From Caldilineae bacterium (GTDB lineage Bacteria; Chloroflexota; Anaerolineae; J102): a stretch of 12,102 bases of DNA. The notes under the pieces were generated by a model that searched no databases, had not been told where the DNA came from, and saw only the letters and a program-made list of their open reading frames with translations. Positions 1-7,694 of the stretch are shown piece by piece; position 1 is the stretch's first letter, and every line of letters starts with the position of its first letter. The DNA lies in assembly GCA_011192085.1 (NCBI GenBank), contig DUEQ01000351.1:1-12102 (forward strand), written 5' to 3'. The position numbers and the translations under genes were made by a program.

Positions 1-8
1 AATATCTT

Positions 9-14
9 TAAAAT
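9..14 (+). promoter_or_regulatory. possible -10 box for the aminotransferase gene
   Basis: The AT-rich first 35 bases contain TAAAAT, one mismatch from the TATAAT consensus, 33 bases before the ATG at 48. The matching -35 box would lie left of the window, so this cannot be confirmed. It is offered only because the base composition changes sharply here from the GC-rich coding region. Confidence 0.25.
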
Positions 15-47
15 GTAGCGTTTCTTCATTTTTTCTGGAGACAACTC

Positions 48-1127
48 ATGACTCACCCCAAACTTTTCATCCCTGGCCCCACCGAAGTCGCCCCCGAGGT
101 GTTGGCAGCGCAAACCCGGCCCATGGTCGGACATCGCAGTCAGGATTTCGCGGATCTGTTCTATCACATCCTGCCTCGGCTCAAACAAGTCCTCCTCACC
201 AATCAGCACGTTTACATCACCGCGTCCTCGGGCACAGGCTTGCAAGAGACCGCAGTGCGCAATGCGGTGCGCTCGGGGCACAAGGTCCTCAACATGGTCG
301 CGGGCGCGTTTGCCGATCGTTGGCATCAGGTTTCAGTTAGCAATGGTAAGGACGCGGTGCGGGTGGACATCGCCTGGGGCCAGCCCATCCGCCCGGAGGA
401 TGTGGATGCGGCCCTGGACGCAGGCGGCTTCGACGCGGTCACCATCGTCCACAACGAGACCAGCACCGGGGTCATGAGCGATATCGAAGCCATCGCCCGC
501 CTGGTGCGCGAGAAATACCCCGACGTCCTCATCCTGGTGGACGCGGTCTCCTCGGCCTCGGGCGTGCCCATCCCCTTCGACGAATGGAGGCTGGACATGC
601 TGCTCACTTCCAGCCAGAAGGCCTTCGCGCTGCCGCCCGGCCTCGCCTTCGCCGCGGTCTCCGACCGGATGCTGGCCCGGGCCAAGGAAGTCCCCCACCG
701 GGGCTGGTATTTCGACCTCCTGACGCTGGAGAAGTACCTGGCCGCGGGCAAGACCACGCCCGCCACCCCCGCCATCAGCCTCCTCTACGCGCTGGACGTC
801 CAGCTCGACCGCATTCTGGCCGAGGGCCTGGAGAACCGTTGGGCGAGGCATGAAACCTGCATGGAGATGACCCACGCCTGGGCCAGGAAGCACGGTTTCG
901 AGCTGTTCCCCGCGCCCGGCTACGAATCCCGCACCGTCACCTGCGTGCGCAACACCCGCGAGATCGACGTCCCCGCCATGATCGCCTTTGCCCGCGAGCG
1001 GAACATGGTCATCGGCAACGGCTACGGCAGCCTCAAGAACCAGACCTTCCGCATCGCGCACATGGGCGAATTGGGCCCGGAGGACATGACCGCCCTCTTC
1101 GCGGTTCTCGACGAGTTTTTGCTTTGA
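48..1127 (+). CDS. class V PLP-dependent aminotransferase (alanine/serine-glyoxylate aminotransferase family)
   Basis: A 359-residue cytosolic enzyme of aminotransferase class V (fold type I). It probably moves an amino group between alanine or serine and glyoxylate/pyruvate. Seen: the N-terminal FIPGPTEVAPEV signature near residues 7-18, the SSGTG phosphate-binding turn (60-64), the VHNETSTG segment (134-141), the cofactor-ring aspartate in LVDAVSS (D165), and the Schiff-base lysine in SSQKAFALPPG (K191). The family usually runs 360-400 residues, so the gene looks intact. The ATG is supported by GGAG at 37-40, seven bases upstream. Members of this family next to serA in some bacteria and archaea act as phosphoserine aminotransferases. 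The gene left of the window is unseen, so the substrate cannot be fixed. Phosphonate (AEP) transaminase is a less likely alternative. Confidence 0.93.
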   Translation: MTHPKLFIPGPTEVAPEVLAAQTRPMVGHRSQDFADLFYHILPRLKQVLLTNQHVYITASSGTGLQETAVRNAVRSGHKVLNMVAGAFADRWHQVSVSNGKDAVRVDIAWGQPIRPEDVDAALDAGGFDAVTIVHNETSTGVMSDIEAIARLVREKYPDVLILVDAVSSASGVPIPFDEWRLDMLLTSSQKAFALPPGLAFAAVSDRMLARAKEVPHRGWYFDLLTLEKYLAAGKTTPATPAISLLYALDVQLDRILAEGLENRWARHETCMEMTHAWARKHGFELFPAPGYESRTVTCVRNTREIDVPAMIAFARERNMVIGNGYGSLKNQTFRIAHMGELGPEDMTALFAVLDEFLL

Positions 1128-1167
1128 AAATAAACGGTGGCCTGCATTCATAGCCATCATCCTCTTC

Positions 1168-1217
1168 CGTCCATCGTCCTTTCATGACCAGAGGACCGAG
1201 CGACCAGAGGACCGCGC
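1168..1217 (+). repeat. intergenic cluster of degenerate 7-8 bp repeats
   Basis: Two heptamers CGTCCAT and CGTCCTT (1168-1181) are followed by four octamers built on GACC: GACCAGAG, GACCGAGC, GACCAGAG, GACCGCGC (1186-1217). The last four form a 16-bp tandem duplication with one mismatch. GTCCT (1176-1180) and AGGAC (1192-1196) are inverted, so the two halves point at each other. The cluster lies between two genes and swallows the upstream ATG at 1184, which argues against using that codon as the start of the next gene. Confidence 0.75.
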
Positions 1218-1228
1218 GATCGCCCACC

Positions 1229-1795
1229 ATGCCCGCGCCCGGCGACCTCATCACCCTCGAAAAGTGGAACGAGAACGGCCAACTGGTCGTCTCCTATCCG
1301 GGATGGCTGGTGCATGACCGCGATCCCATCCTCATCCTCGCCCGCTGGCGCACGCCCGACCTGACCACGCCCTACGTCACCTTCGCCCAGGGCGACCTCC
1401 TGCTGGAGGTCTACTATCGCCAGCGGCCCTACAGCATTTTCACCCTGTACGATGGTCGCCAGATCCTCCACCGCGATTGGGGCGAGTTCCTGTTTCGGGC
1501 GGGAGAGGACGCGCGGGCCCAGCTCTGCCGCCAGCTCTCTGACGGCGCCATCAAGGGCCATTACATCAACTTCACCCGCCCCATCCGCTTCGATCCCGAC
1601 GCTCGACGGCTGGCCTGGTTCGACCTGGCCCTGGACATCTGGCTGCCCGCGCGGGGTCAGCCCCTCCTGCTGGATGAGGAGGATTTCCGGGCGCTGGCGC
1701 TGGAGGTCCGGGATCCGGACCTGGCCCAGGCTGTCGAACGGGCGAAGGATGCATGGCTTTCGGGCCGCGTGCGATATCAACCCTGTCCCCATTGA
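1229..1795 (+). CDS. DUF402 (FomD/Ntdp-like) family protein, putative nucleotide or diphosphate hydrolase
   Basis: A 188-residue soluble protein that I assign to the DUF402 family. The family includes FomD (CMP-ester hydrolysis in fosfomycin synthesis) and Gram-positive nucleoside tri/diphosphatases, which use metal-bound acidic residues. Seen: the family core KGHYINFTRPIRF (residues 109-121), then WFDLALDIWL (130-139) and LLLDEEDF (146-153), with D132, D136 and the D149-E151 cluster as likely metal ligands. I chose the ATG at 1229. An in-frame ATG at 1184 would add 15 residues, but they would be encoded by a tandem repeat. Neither start has a good ribosome binding site. The gene follows the aminotransferase by 101 bases on the same strand. 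The actual substrate is unknown. Confidence 0.8.
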   Translation: MPAPGDLITLEKWNENGQLVVSYPGWLVHDRDPILILARWRTPDLTTPYVTFAQGDLLLEVYYRQRPYSIFTLYDGRQILHRDWGEFLFRAGEDARAQLCRQLSDGAIKGHYINFTRPIRFDPDARRLAWFDLALDIWLPARGQPLLLDEEDFRALALEVRDPDLAQAVERAKDAWLSGRVRYQPCPH

Positions 1796-1811
1796 CGATC
1801 CATCCCCTTGA

Positions 1812-1824
1812 TTCGCGACGCGAA
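1812..1824. repeat. short perfect dyad in the gap before the PBP gene
   Basis: TTCGCG-A-CGCGAA forms a 6-1-6 perfect inverted repeat 17 bases after the DUF402 stop. No T-run follows, so it is not an intrinsic terminator on the + strand. It might be a regulator site. The rest of the gap (1796-1951) shows no promoter I would defend. Confidence 0.35.
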
Positions 1825-1951
1825 GCCCATCACCCTGTCCATGGAAAAGAAAAGGCAACGCGTGTCCACCCGCCCCTGCTTCTTGATAGCTAGGACCTCC
1901 TGCTGACTTACGGGTTTCTGGCCATCGATTGCCGATAACCTCTCTTTACTT

Positions 1952-3982
1952 ATGTCCGACGCCTCTTCTTCCCATCCCCTGCGCCCGCTCCTGATCCTCA
2001 TCCTGATCTTGGGCGCGAGCGCGCTGCTGGTCTTGGGTGCGATCGCGGTGGGCTATGTGCGCATCGCGGCCATCCTGCCCCCGCCCGATGAGCTGGTGGA
2101 CCGGGCCAACACCTTCAAGACCACCACCATCTACGACCGGGAGAGCAACGTCATCTACGAGGTCTTCCCCGCGGACGCGGGGCGGCGCACTCTGGTCCCC
2201 CTGGCCGATATCAGCCCTCATCTGATCAACGCCACCCTGGCCGTGGAGGACCCCAACTTCTACCGCCATCCCGGCGTGGACCCGGTGGGCATCGCCCGCG
2301 CCATCTACTACATCCTCCGTCAGGATGCTGTTCAGCCGGGCGGGAGCAGCATTGTCCAGCAATTGGTGAAGCTCACCTACCTCTCCAGCGAGCGCACCCT
2401 GGAGAGAAAGATCAAAGAGGCGGTGTTGGCCATTGAGATCAATCGGCGCTATCCCAAAGACACCATCCTCGAAATCTATCTCAACCATATCTTCTACGGC
2501 AACCTGGCCTACGGCATCGAGACCGCGGCTCAGACCTACTTCGGCAAACCGGCCAGCGACCTCACCCTGGCTGAAGCCTCCCTGCTGGCGGGCATCCCCC
2601 AACGCCCGGGCGACTACGACCCCTACACCCATTGGAACGCCGTGCGCAACCGCCAGGCCGACGTGCTGCGCCTCATGGTGGAGCATGGGTTCATTACCCC
2701 GGCCGAGGCTCACCGCGCTTGGATGGCCTTCGCTGACCAAGCGCCCGAGGACGTCCTGGCCCAGCCCAAGGCCAACTTTCGCTATCCTCACTTCGTGCTC
2801 ATGGTGCGGCAGGAGCTGGAGGCCACCTACGGGCCCGAGGTTGTGACCATGGGCGGGCTGCGGGTCTACACCACCCTCGATCCTCGTCTGCAGGAGGCCG
2901 CGGAGCAGGCCGTGCGGGAGGGGATTCAGAATCTGGCGAAGCGCCAGGCCCGCGCGGGCAACGCGGCCCTGGTGGCGCTGGACCCGAACGCGGGCGAGGT
3001 GCTGGCCCTGGTGGGCTCCGCGGATTACAACAATGAGGCCATCGACGGTCAGGTGAACATGGCCGTCGTCCCCCGGCAGACGGGCAGTGTGATCAAGCCG
3101 CTGGACTACCTCGCCACCTTCGAGATGCCCGAGGACTACTGGACGCCCGCCACCATCATCATGGATGAGCGCACCGAGTTCCCCGACGGGCCGGGCCGTC
3201 CGCCCTATGTGCCCCGCAATTATGATGGCAAATTCCACGGCCCGGTCAGCGTGCGCTCCGCCCTGGCCAACAGTTACAATATCCCTGCGGTGAAGGCCCT
3301 CCAGCACGCGGGCATCCCCGCGCTCAAGGACCTGGCCCAGCGGTTGGGGATCAGCACCCTCACTCGGGAGGATTACGGCCTTTCCCTGGCCTTGGGCAGC
3401 GGCGAGGTCAGCCTGCTGGAGATGACCAATGCGTTCGCTGCCTTTGCCAATGGCGGCCGGCGTCTGGAGCCCCATCTCATCCTGCGGGTGGAGACCCAGG
3501 ATGGCGATCTGTTGGCCGACGCCAGCCAGCCCTATCAAGTCCAGGCCATCGAACCTGCCCACGCCTTTCTCATCACCTCCATCCTCAGCGATGGGGCGGC
3601 CCGCCGTCCTGCCTTTGGACGGGCCTCCCGCTGGCTGGAGCTGCCCGATCGGCCTGTCGCGGCCAAGACGGGCACCACCAACGACGTGCGTGATGGCTGG
3701 ACCATCGGCTACACGCCCCAGATCGTGGCGGGCGTATGGGTGGGCAACACCGACAACGCGCCCATGAAGGGCGTCAGCGGCGTGAGTTCGGCCGCGCCCA
3801 TCTGGCGGGCATTTATGATGGCCGCACATGAAGATCTACCCGTGCAGCAGTTTCAGCGTCCCTCCGACGTGGTGCAAATCGAGATTTGTGCGGAGACGGG
3901 CCAGCTCGCCACGCCCGACTGTGAGACCACCCGCCTGGAGTACTTCAAATCGAACCAGCTCCCTCCTGAGCCGGAGGGGTGA
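1952..3982 (+). CDS. bifunctional class A penicillin-binding protein (PBP1A-like transglycosylase/transpeptidase)
   Basis: A 676-residue membrane-anchored peptidoglycan synthase that polymerises lipid II and cross-links stem peptides outside the membrane. Seen: a short cytoplasmic N-terminus, one transmembrane helix (about 12-40), then a GT51 transglycosylase domain (about 65-250). That domain carries AVEDPNFYRHPGVDP (catalytic E99), GGSSIVQQLVK (130-140) and LEIYLNHIFYG (173-183). The penicillin-binding transpeptidase domain (about 335-625) has SVIK (nucleophile S379, K382), SYN (441-443) and KTGTT (572-576). All catalytic motifs are intact. The C-terminus is short and lacks PASTA or fibronectin modules. 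The ATG at 1952 gives a sensible start directly before the membrane helix, but no Shine-Dalgarno is visible upstream. Class C (PbpC-like) is an alternative, but the sequence fits the PBP1A/2A type better. Confidence 0.95.
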   Translation: MSDASSSHPLRPLLILILILGASALLVLGAIAVGYVRIAAILPPPDELVDRANTFKTTTIYDRESNVIYEVFPADAGRRTLVPLADISPHLINATLAVEDPNFYRHPGVDPVGIARAIYYILRQDAVQPGGSSIVQQLVKLTYLSSERTLERKIKEAVLAIEINRRYPKDTILEIYLNHIFYGNLAYGIETAAQTYFGKPASDLTLAEASLLAGIPQRPGDYDPYTHWNAVRNRQADVLRLMVEHGFITPAEAHRAWMAFADQAPEDVLAQPKANFRYPHFVLMVRQELEATYGPEVVTMGGLRVYTTLDPRLQEAAEQAVREGIQNLAKRQARAGNAALVALDPNAGEVLALVGSADYNNEAIDGQVNMAVVPRQTGSVIKPLDYLATFEMPEDYWTPATIIMDERTEFPDGPGRPPYVPRNYDGKFHGPVSVRSALANSYNIPAVKALQHAGIPALKDLAQRLGISTLTREDYGLSLALGSGEVSLLEMTNAFAAFANGGRRLEPHLILRVETQDGDLLADASQPYQVQAIEPAHAFLITSILSDGAARRPAFGRASRWLELPDRPVAAKTGTTNDVRDGWTIGYTPQIVAGVWVGNTDNAPMKGVSGVSSAAPIWRAFMMAAHEDLPVQQFQRPSDVVQIEICAETGQLATPDCETTRLEYFKSNQLPPEPEG

Positions 3983-3995
3983 GGGAGTGTTTTTT
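3959..3995 (+). terminator. intrinsic terminator of the PBP gene
   Basis: CTCCCTC (3959-3965) pairs with GAGGGAG (3981-3987), and TG plus six T residues (3990-3995) follow. An alternative inner stem CCCTCC/GGAGGG (3961-3966 with 3973-3978) competes with it. The stem includes the TGA stop at 3980-3982, so the terminator overlaps the end of the coding region. It sits in the 45-base gap between convergent genes. I see no matching T-run for the opposite strand. Confidence 0.75.
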
Positions 3996-4027
3996 CGGGG
4001 GTAAGTCGCCCGATCTCCCTTTCCACT

Positions 4028-6310
4028 TCACTGCCCGATGATTTCGATCTCGGCCAGGGGATAGAGGCTGTTGGGGAGGGGCGCGCCCTGCCCGTCGTAC
4101 GCGGGCAGGCGGGAGAGGTCGCCCGAGCGGTAGAGCGCGGCCATGAGCCGATACCGGCCCGGAGCCAGGTCGGGCGGCAGGGGGAACCAGCGGGTCGCGT
4201 CCAACGCATCGCCCGCGCGCCAGTGGGGCGGCAGCAAAATCTCGCTGACCGGGCCGTCCACGCCCGCGACCCATGCGCCTTCCTCGTCCAGCAGTTGTAG
4301 GGAGAGGAGCAGATCCTCCGGTGCGGGACCTAGCGCCTGCCACGCCAGCCATACAGGGAAGATACCGCCCGCTGGTTGGGGGCCTTCCTCAACGCGCAGG
4401 CCTGTAAGCTGCAACGCGTCGCCAAAACGGGCCAGCGCCGCGGAACTGACGTCCGGCTGAGGCAAGGCATCGTGGGGGCTGAGGCGCAATGAGCCGAAGT
4501 GCACACCTTCGCCCACGAAACGCCCTTGGCTGTCGAACACGGGCAGGTACGCGGACTCGGCTTCGGGGTTGAAGAGATTGACCAGGACCCGGGCCGAGGC
4601 GGGCAGGGGCAGCTCGGGCTGAATCACCAGCCAGTACGCATCCTCGAACATCGCGCCGGGCTCCCACACTGTCGTGGCCGCGTTGCCCCGGCCCGGATAC
4701 GTGAGCAGGGATGCGTAGGGCTGACCGCCCGCGCCTATGATCTGAATACTGAGGGCATAAGGCTGTTCCGTGCGACCGAGGACCTCCCAGTACAGATTGA
4801 CGACCACGCCCTGGCCCACACGCGCCTCATCCTCCGGCCAGATGCGGGCGCCCTGGAGGATGGCTGCATCGCCGAAGCGGGCCTGGATGGGATACGCGTC
4901 CTCCTCCGCGGGGAGATGGGCGAGGCGCGGGGGTGGGGCGTAGGCCGGGAGGATCAGCGTCAAGGGCAGGATGAGGCTCAGGCCCAGGGGCCAGGCCAGC
5001 AGGGCCCAGCGCAGCCATCGCCAGGCCCGGGCGAAAATGGTCGCCCAACCCTGGACGATGACCCACGCGGCCACGGGCAGCGTCGCCAGCATGTAGCGCC
5101 CGCGCAGGAAGGGGCTATCGTGCATCAGTTCCCGCAGCAGGGGAAAGCTCACCGCCGCGAACAGGAAAATCGCCAGGAACGACGTGAGACGACGGCTGCG
5201 GGCCTCCTTCTCCCGCGCGAGCCAGAGGCCAACCCCGGCGACGCCCACCATACTGATGACCAGCCACACATCGAACACCCAGGCCGCGGGAGCCACATTG
5301 CCCCAACCAAAGGAGGCCCAATAGGTCACGAAGCCGTTGCGCAAGGCGTCGGGCAGGAGCGTCCAGTTAATATCCAGGCTCCCCTGCTCCAACCCCGCGA
5401 TGAGCGATTGCTGCGACACCGGGTCGCGAGGAATCCACACGCCCGTGGTTTGCAGATTGCGTCTGATCAGCGCGCCCCCGGTCAGCGTCAGCATCCCCAG
5501 GAAGAGGAGTCCGCTGACGAGCAACTGCCTCGCCACGCCCGGACGACGGCGCTGCCGCCACGCGCCCCACAGAAACGCGGCCAAAGCCAGGGGCGCGATG
5601 GCCAGGGCCAGGTATTTGGTGAGCAAAGCCAGGCCCGCGACCAGCCCCGCGACCAGGGTCAGCCGCGGTCGCGGGCCCTCCTCGATGAGCCGCAGCGAGA
5701 GATAGATCAGCAGCGGGGAGAGGAGGATGACCAGGATATCGTTGGTCATGACCGCGCTGAGGAAGAGGAATTGGGGCGCGACGGCCTGAAAAGCCGTCGC
5801 CAGCAGCGCGATCTCGGGCCGGTCGGGGGTGAGGAAGCGCACCAGCCGATACGCGACCAGCAGGGCCAGCAGGCTGACGAGGATGGAGATGAAACGCCCG
5901 AGATGCAGAGCCAAGATGGTCCCCCGCCAGGGGAACGCCTCGACCTCGGGGTCGTGCACCGCCATGTTCACGCCCGTCTGCGCAGTCTCCCCGCTCACAT
6001 AGGGATTCACCTTCGGCGCGTAGCCGTCCTCCGTATCCACACCCACCATGGGCGCCGCGGCCAACAGGTAGTAGAGAGGGGGTTGGCTGGCCTCGTCGAA
6101 CTCGAATTCGGTGGTGAGACGCTCGCCCGGATGGGGAAGTCGGCCTGTCTCCGCGATATAGGCCGCGTAGCGATAGTGCGCCCACTCGTCATGCGCCTCC
6201 CACGGCGGGATGATCACGCTGTACGCCAGGGCCAACAGCAAATGCCCCAAGAGGATCAGGCTCAGCCAGAGGCGATGATGGGCGCGTAGGGAGGATCGAG
6301 GCGGGGACAC
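4028..6310 (-). CDS. polytopic GT39/DUF2142-like glycosyltransferase with two C-terminal beta-sandwich modules
   Basis: A 760-residue membrane protein resembling GT39/ArnT/DUF2142 enzymes, which transfer a sugar from a polyprenyl-phosphate donor on the outer face of the membrane. Seen: a first membrane helix (about 12-34), then the acidic loop motif PPWEAHDEWAHYRY (35-48, with D41-E42), QPPLYYLL (76-83), TND (189-191), many further helices to about residue 455, and RGRYMLATLP (403-412). These are the usual family signposts. Residues about 471-760 are soluble and contain two related modules, each opening with RFGDA (478 and 628). Translation would start at a GTG (6308-6310). I found no better start and no clear ribosome binding site. 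The gene begins just after a repeat element and is separated by 222 bases from the GT4 gene, so it may have its own promoter. Acceptor and donor are unknown. Confidence 0.85.
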   Translation of the reverse strand: MSPPRSSLRAHHRLWLSLILLGHLLLALAYSVIIPPWEAHDEWAHYRYAAYIAETGRLPHPGERLTTEFEFDEASQPPLYYLLAAAPMVGVDTEDGYAPKVNPYVSGETAQTGVNMAVHDPEVEAFPWRGTILALHLGRFISILVSLLALLVAYRLVRFLTPDRPEIALLATAFQAVAPQFLFLSAVMTNDILVILLSPLLIYLSLRLIEEGPRPRLTLVAGLVAGLALLTKYLALAIAPLALAAFLWGAWRQRRRPGVARQLLVSGLLFLGMLTLTGGALIRRNLQTTGVWIPRDPVSQQSLIAGLEQGSLDINWTLLPDALRNGFVTYWASFGWGNVAPAAWVFDVWLVISMVGVAGVGLWLAREKEARSRRLTSFLAIFLFAAVSFPLLRELMHDSPFLRGRYMLATLPVAAWVIVQGWATIFARAWRWLRWALLAWPLGLSLILPLTLILPAYAPPPRLAHLPAEEDAYPIQARFGDAAILQGARIWPEDEARVGQGVVVNLYWEVLGRTEQPYALSIQIIGAGGQPYASLLTYPGRGNAATTVWEPGAMFEDAYWLVIQPELPLPASARVLVNLFNPEAESAYLPVFDSQGRFVGEGVHFGSLRLSPHDALPQPDVSSAALARFGDALQLTGLRVEEGPQPAGGIFPVWLAWQALGPAPEDLLLSLQLLDEEGAWVAGVDGPVSEILLPPHWRAGDALDATRWFPLPPDLAPGRYRLMAALYRSGDLSRLPAYDGQGAPLPNSLYPLAEIEIIGQ

Positions 6311-6319
6311 GACGGTGAG

Positions 6320-6443
6320 CAGTAATCAGTGAACAGTCTAACGGGCGAGCCCGTGCCGATACCGATGAAACTGGTGGCAAGTGGCAAGTACCAGGTTTGC
6401 AGGTGATTTTGCGGAAAGAACTTGCGACCTGCCACCTGCAAAC
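6320..6443. repeat. period-7 intergenic repeat element, copy A
   Basis: In order: three heptamers starting CAGT (6320-6340); a perfect 6-2-6 hairpin ACGGGC-GA-GCCCGT (6341-6354); a block (6357-6389) that matches copy B at 29 of 33 bases and ends in GTGGCAA heptamers; and a right arm (6420-6436) complementary to 6373-6389 at 15 of 17 positions. GTTTGCAGGT (6395-6404) also pairs perfectly with ACCTGCAAAC (6434-6443). It fills most of the 222-base gap upstream of the GT39 gene. The remaining part (6444-6532) shows no gene or clear terminator. Confidence 0.8.
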
Positions 6444-6532
6444 AGCCAAAGGCGCCAACGTGGTTTTGCGCGTTTTCGTGGCATGAAGCCGGGCGCGTTA
6501 TCAGCTGCAATGGACCTTGATCATTACCGAGA

Positions 6533-7684
6533 TTATAGCACAGCGCGGAAGATGCGCTCCATCTGCCGGGCTGTGTGATCCCAGGTGTAGCGGGTCAGGA
6601 CGCGCGCCCGTAAGGCCTCGCCCACAGGTTGCAGATGGTCCAGCCGCGCCAGCGCATCCGCCAAGGTCCGGGCCAACGCGTCCGGCTCGGTCGCGGCGTA
6701 GAGGCCCCATGTGCCCAGATATTGGCGATGCGCGGGCGTGTCCGTGGCGACGATGGGCAGGGCCATGCTCATGTAGGGGAGGAGCTTGCCGCTGCCCTCG
6801 CTGGTGGCCAACTTGGGCGCGAGAGCCAGGTCGCCCAGGGCGAGATAGCGAGGCGCTTCCCCATACGGGATGGCGCCGGTGAAGCGCACGCGCGGGCCGA
6901 TGCCCAACGCGCGAGCCAGGGCTCGATAGCGATCCTCATGAGGGAAACCCATGATCAGGGCCTGCCAGGGACGCGTCACCCGGTCCAGGGCCTGGAGCAG
7001 CAGGTCGACGCCCTGGTAAGGGGCCAGCAGCCCCAGATAGACCAGGGTGGGGACCGCGGGGTCGAGGCCGAGCCGGGACTGCAATGCGGGATCGGGCAGT
7101 TGGGGATGGAATACGTCTGGGTTTACCGCGTCGGGCAGGAGGTGGATGCGGACGGGCGGCACACCGTGGGCCGTCAGCGCGGCGCGGGCGTGTTCGGTGG
7201 AGGCGAGAATGGCTCGCGGGCGACGGTCCAGCCAGTGCTCCAGCCGCTCCAGAGGCCCCCGCCAGGGGCTTCGGGGATGGAGAAAGTGATGGGCGATCAT
7301 CTCCGCGGTGAGGGAGCCCTGATAGTCGAAGGTGAGCGGGGCTCCCAGCCATCGGGCCAGGGCCCAGCCGATGAGCGCGCCCTCATGTAAATAGGCGTGG
7401 ATGATGTGCGGGCGAAAGCGCAGGGCCTGAGTCAGGGCCGCGGGCCCCAACGTCGCGTCCAGCAGCAGTTTGATGCGTGACGACCCTACGGCCAGCTCCC
7501 GCACGCCTACCCACGGCGCCCGCCGGATGTCCAGACCGGCGACGTCTCGCCCCGCGGGGTAGGTCGCCAGCCGCACGACATGCCCTCGGGCCTGCAGCCC
7601 CAACAATTGCCCCCGGATGCGCACATGGCATCCATAGTCATTGTAGAACGCGGTGGGCGCGATGGCGAGGATGCGGAGAGTCAT
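6533..7684 (-). CDS. GT4-family (GT-B fold) glycosyltransferase
   Basis: A 383-residue cytosolic or membrane-associated glycosyltransferase with the two-Rossmann GT-B layout. It probably adds a sugar from a nucleotide donor to a lipid-linked or surface glycan. Seen: an N-terminal acceptor domain beginning ILAIAPTAFYNDYGCHVR (5-22), the hinge-to-donor transition LVYLGLLAPYQGVDLLLQAL (about 214-233), and the donor site EGSGKLLPYMSMALPIVAT (296-314). E296 and K300 are present, but the position where the second glutamate of the donor site is often found (KLxEYM) is P303. The ATG at 7684 gives the natural beta-strand start. Longer frames reach into the upstream gene. It lies 10 bases after the stop of the phosphohydrolase gene, so co-transcription is very likely. 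No clear Shine-Dalgarno is seen. The sugar specificity cannot be told. Confidence 0.9.
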   Translation of the reverse strand: MTLRILAIAPTAFYNDYGCHVRIRGQLLGLQARGHVVRLATYPAGRDVAGLDIRRAPWVGVRELAVGSSRIKLLLDATLGPAALTQALRFRPHIIHAYLHEGALIGWALARWLGAPLTFDYQGSLTAEMIAHHFLHPRSPWRGPLERLEHWLDRRPRAILASTEHARAALTAHGVPPVRIHLLPDAVNPDVFHPQLPDPALQSRLGLDPAVPTLVYLGLLAPYQGVDLLLQALDRVTRPWQALIMGFPHEDRYRALARALGIGPRVRFTGAIPYGEAPRYLALGDLALAPKLATSEGSGKLLPYMSMALPIVATDTPAHRQYLGTWGLYAATEPDALARTLADALARLDHLQPVGEALRARVLTRYTWDHTARQMERIFRAVL

Positions 7685-7694
7685 GGAACAGACT

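Noticed and set aside
1184..1228. Upstream in-frame ATG as the start of the DUF402 gene
   Set aside because: The extra 15 codons are made of a 16-bp tandem repeat and lack a ribosome binding site; ATG 1229 is preferred.
1946..3829. 627-residue open frame on the - strand across the PBP gene
   Set aside because: It is antisense to a gene with all catalytic motifs intact. Its translation is rich in His, Gly, Arg and Asp with no recognisable fold, as expected for a high-GC shadow frame.
4499..6289. 596-residue open frame on the + strand opposite the GT39-like gene
   Set aside because: The translation is a low-complexity Gln/Arg/Gly/His sequence mirroring a hydrophobic membrane protein. No start signals or domains.
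6444..6532. Possible small peptides in the gap before the GT4 stop
   Set aside because: No ribosome binding site, no similarity that I recognise, and the region is mostly flank of the repeat element.
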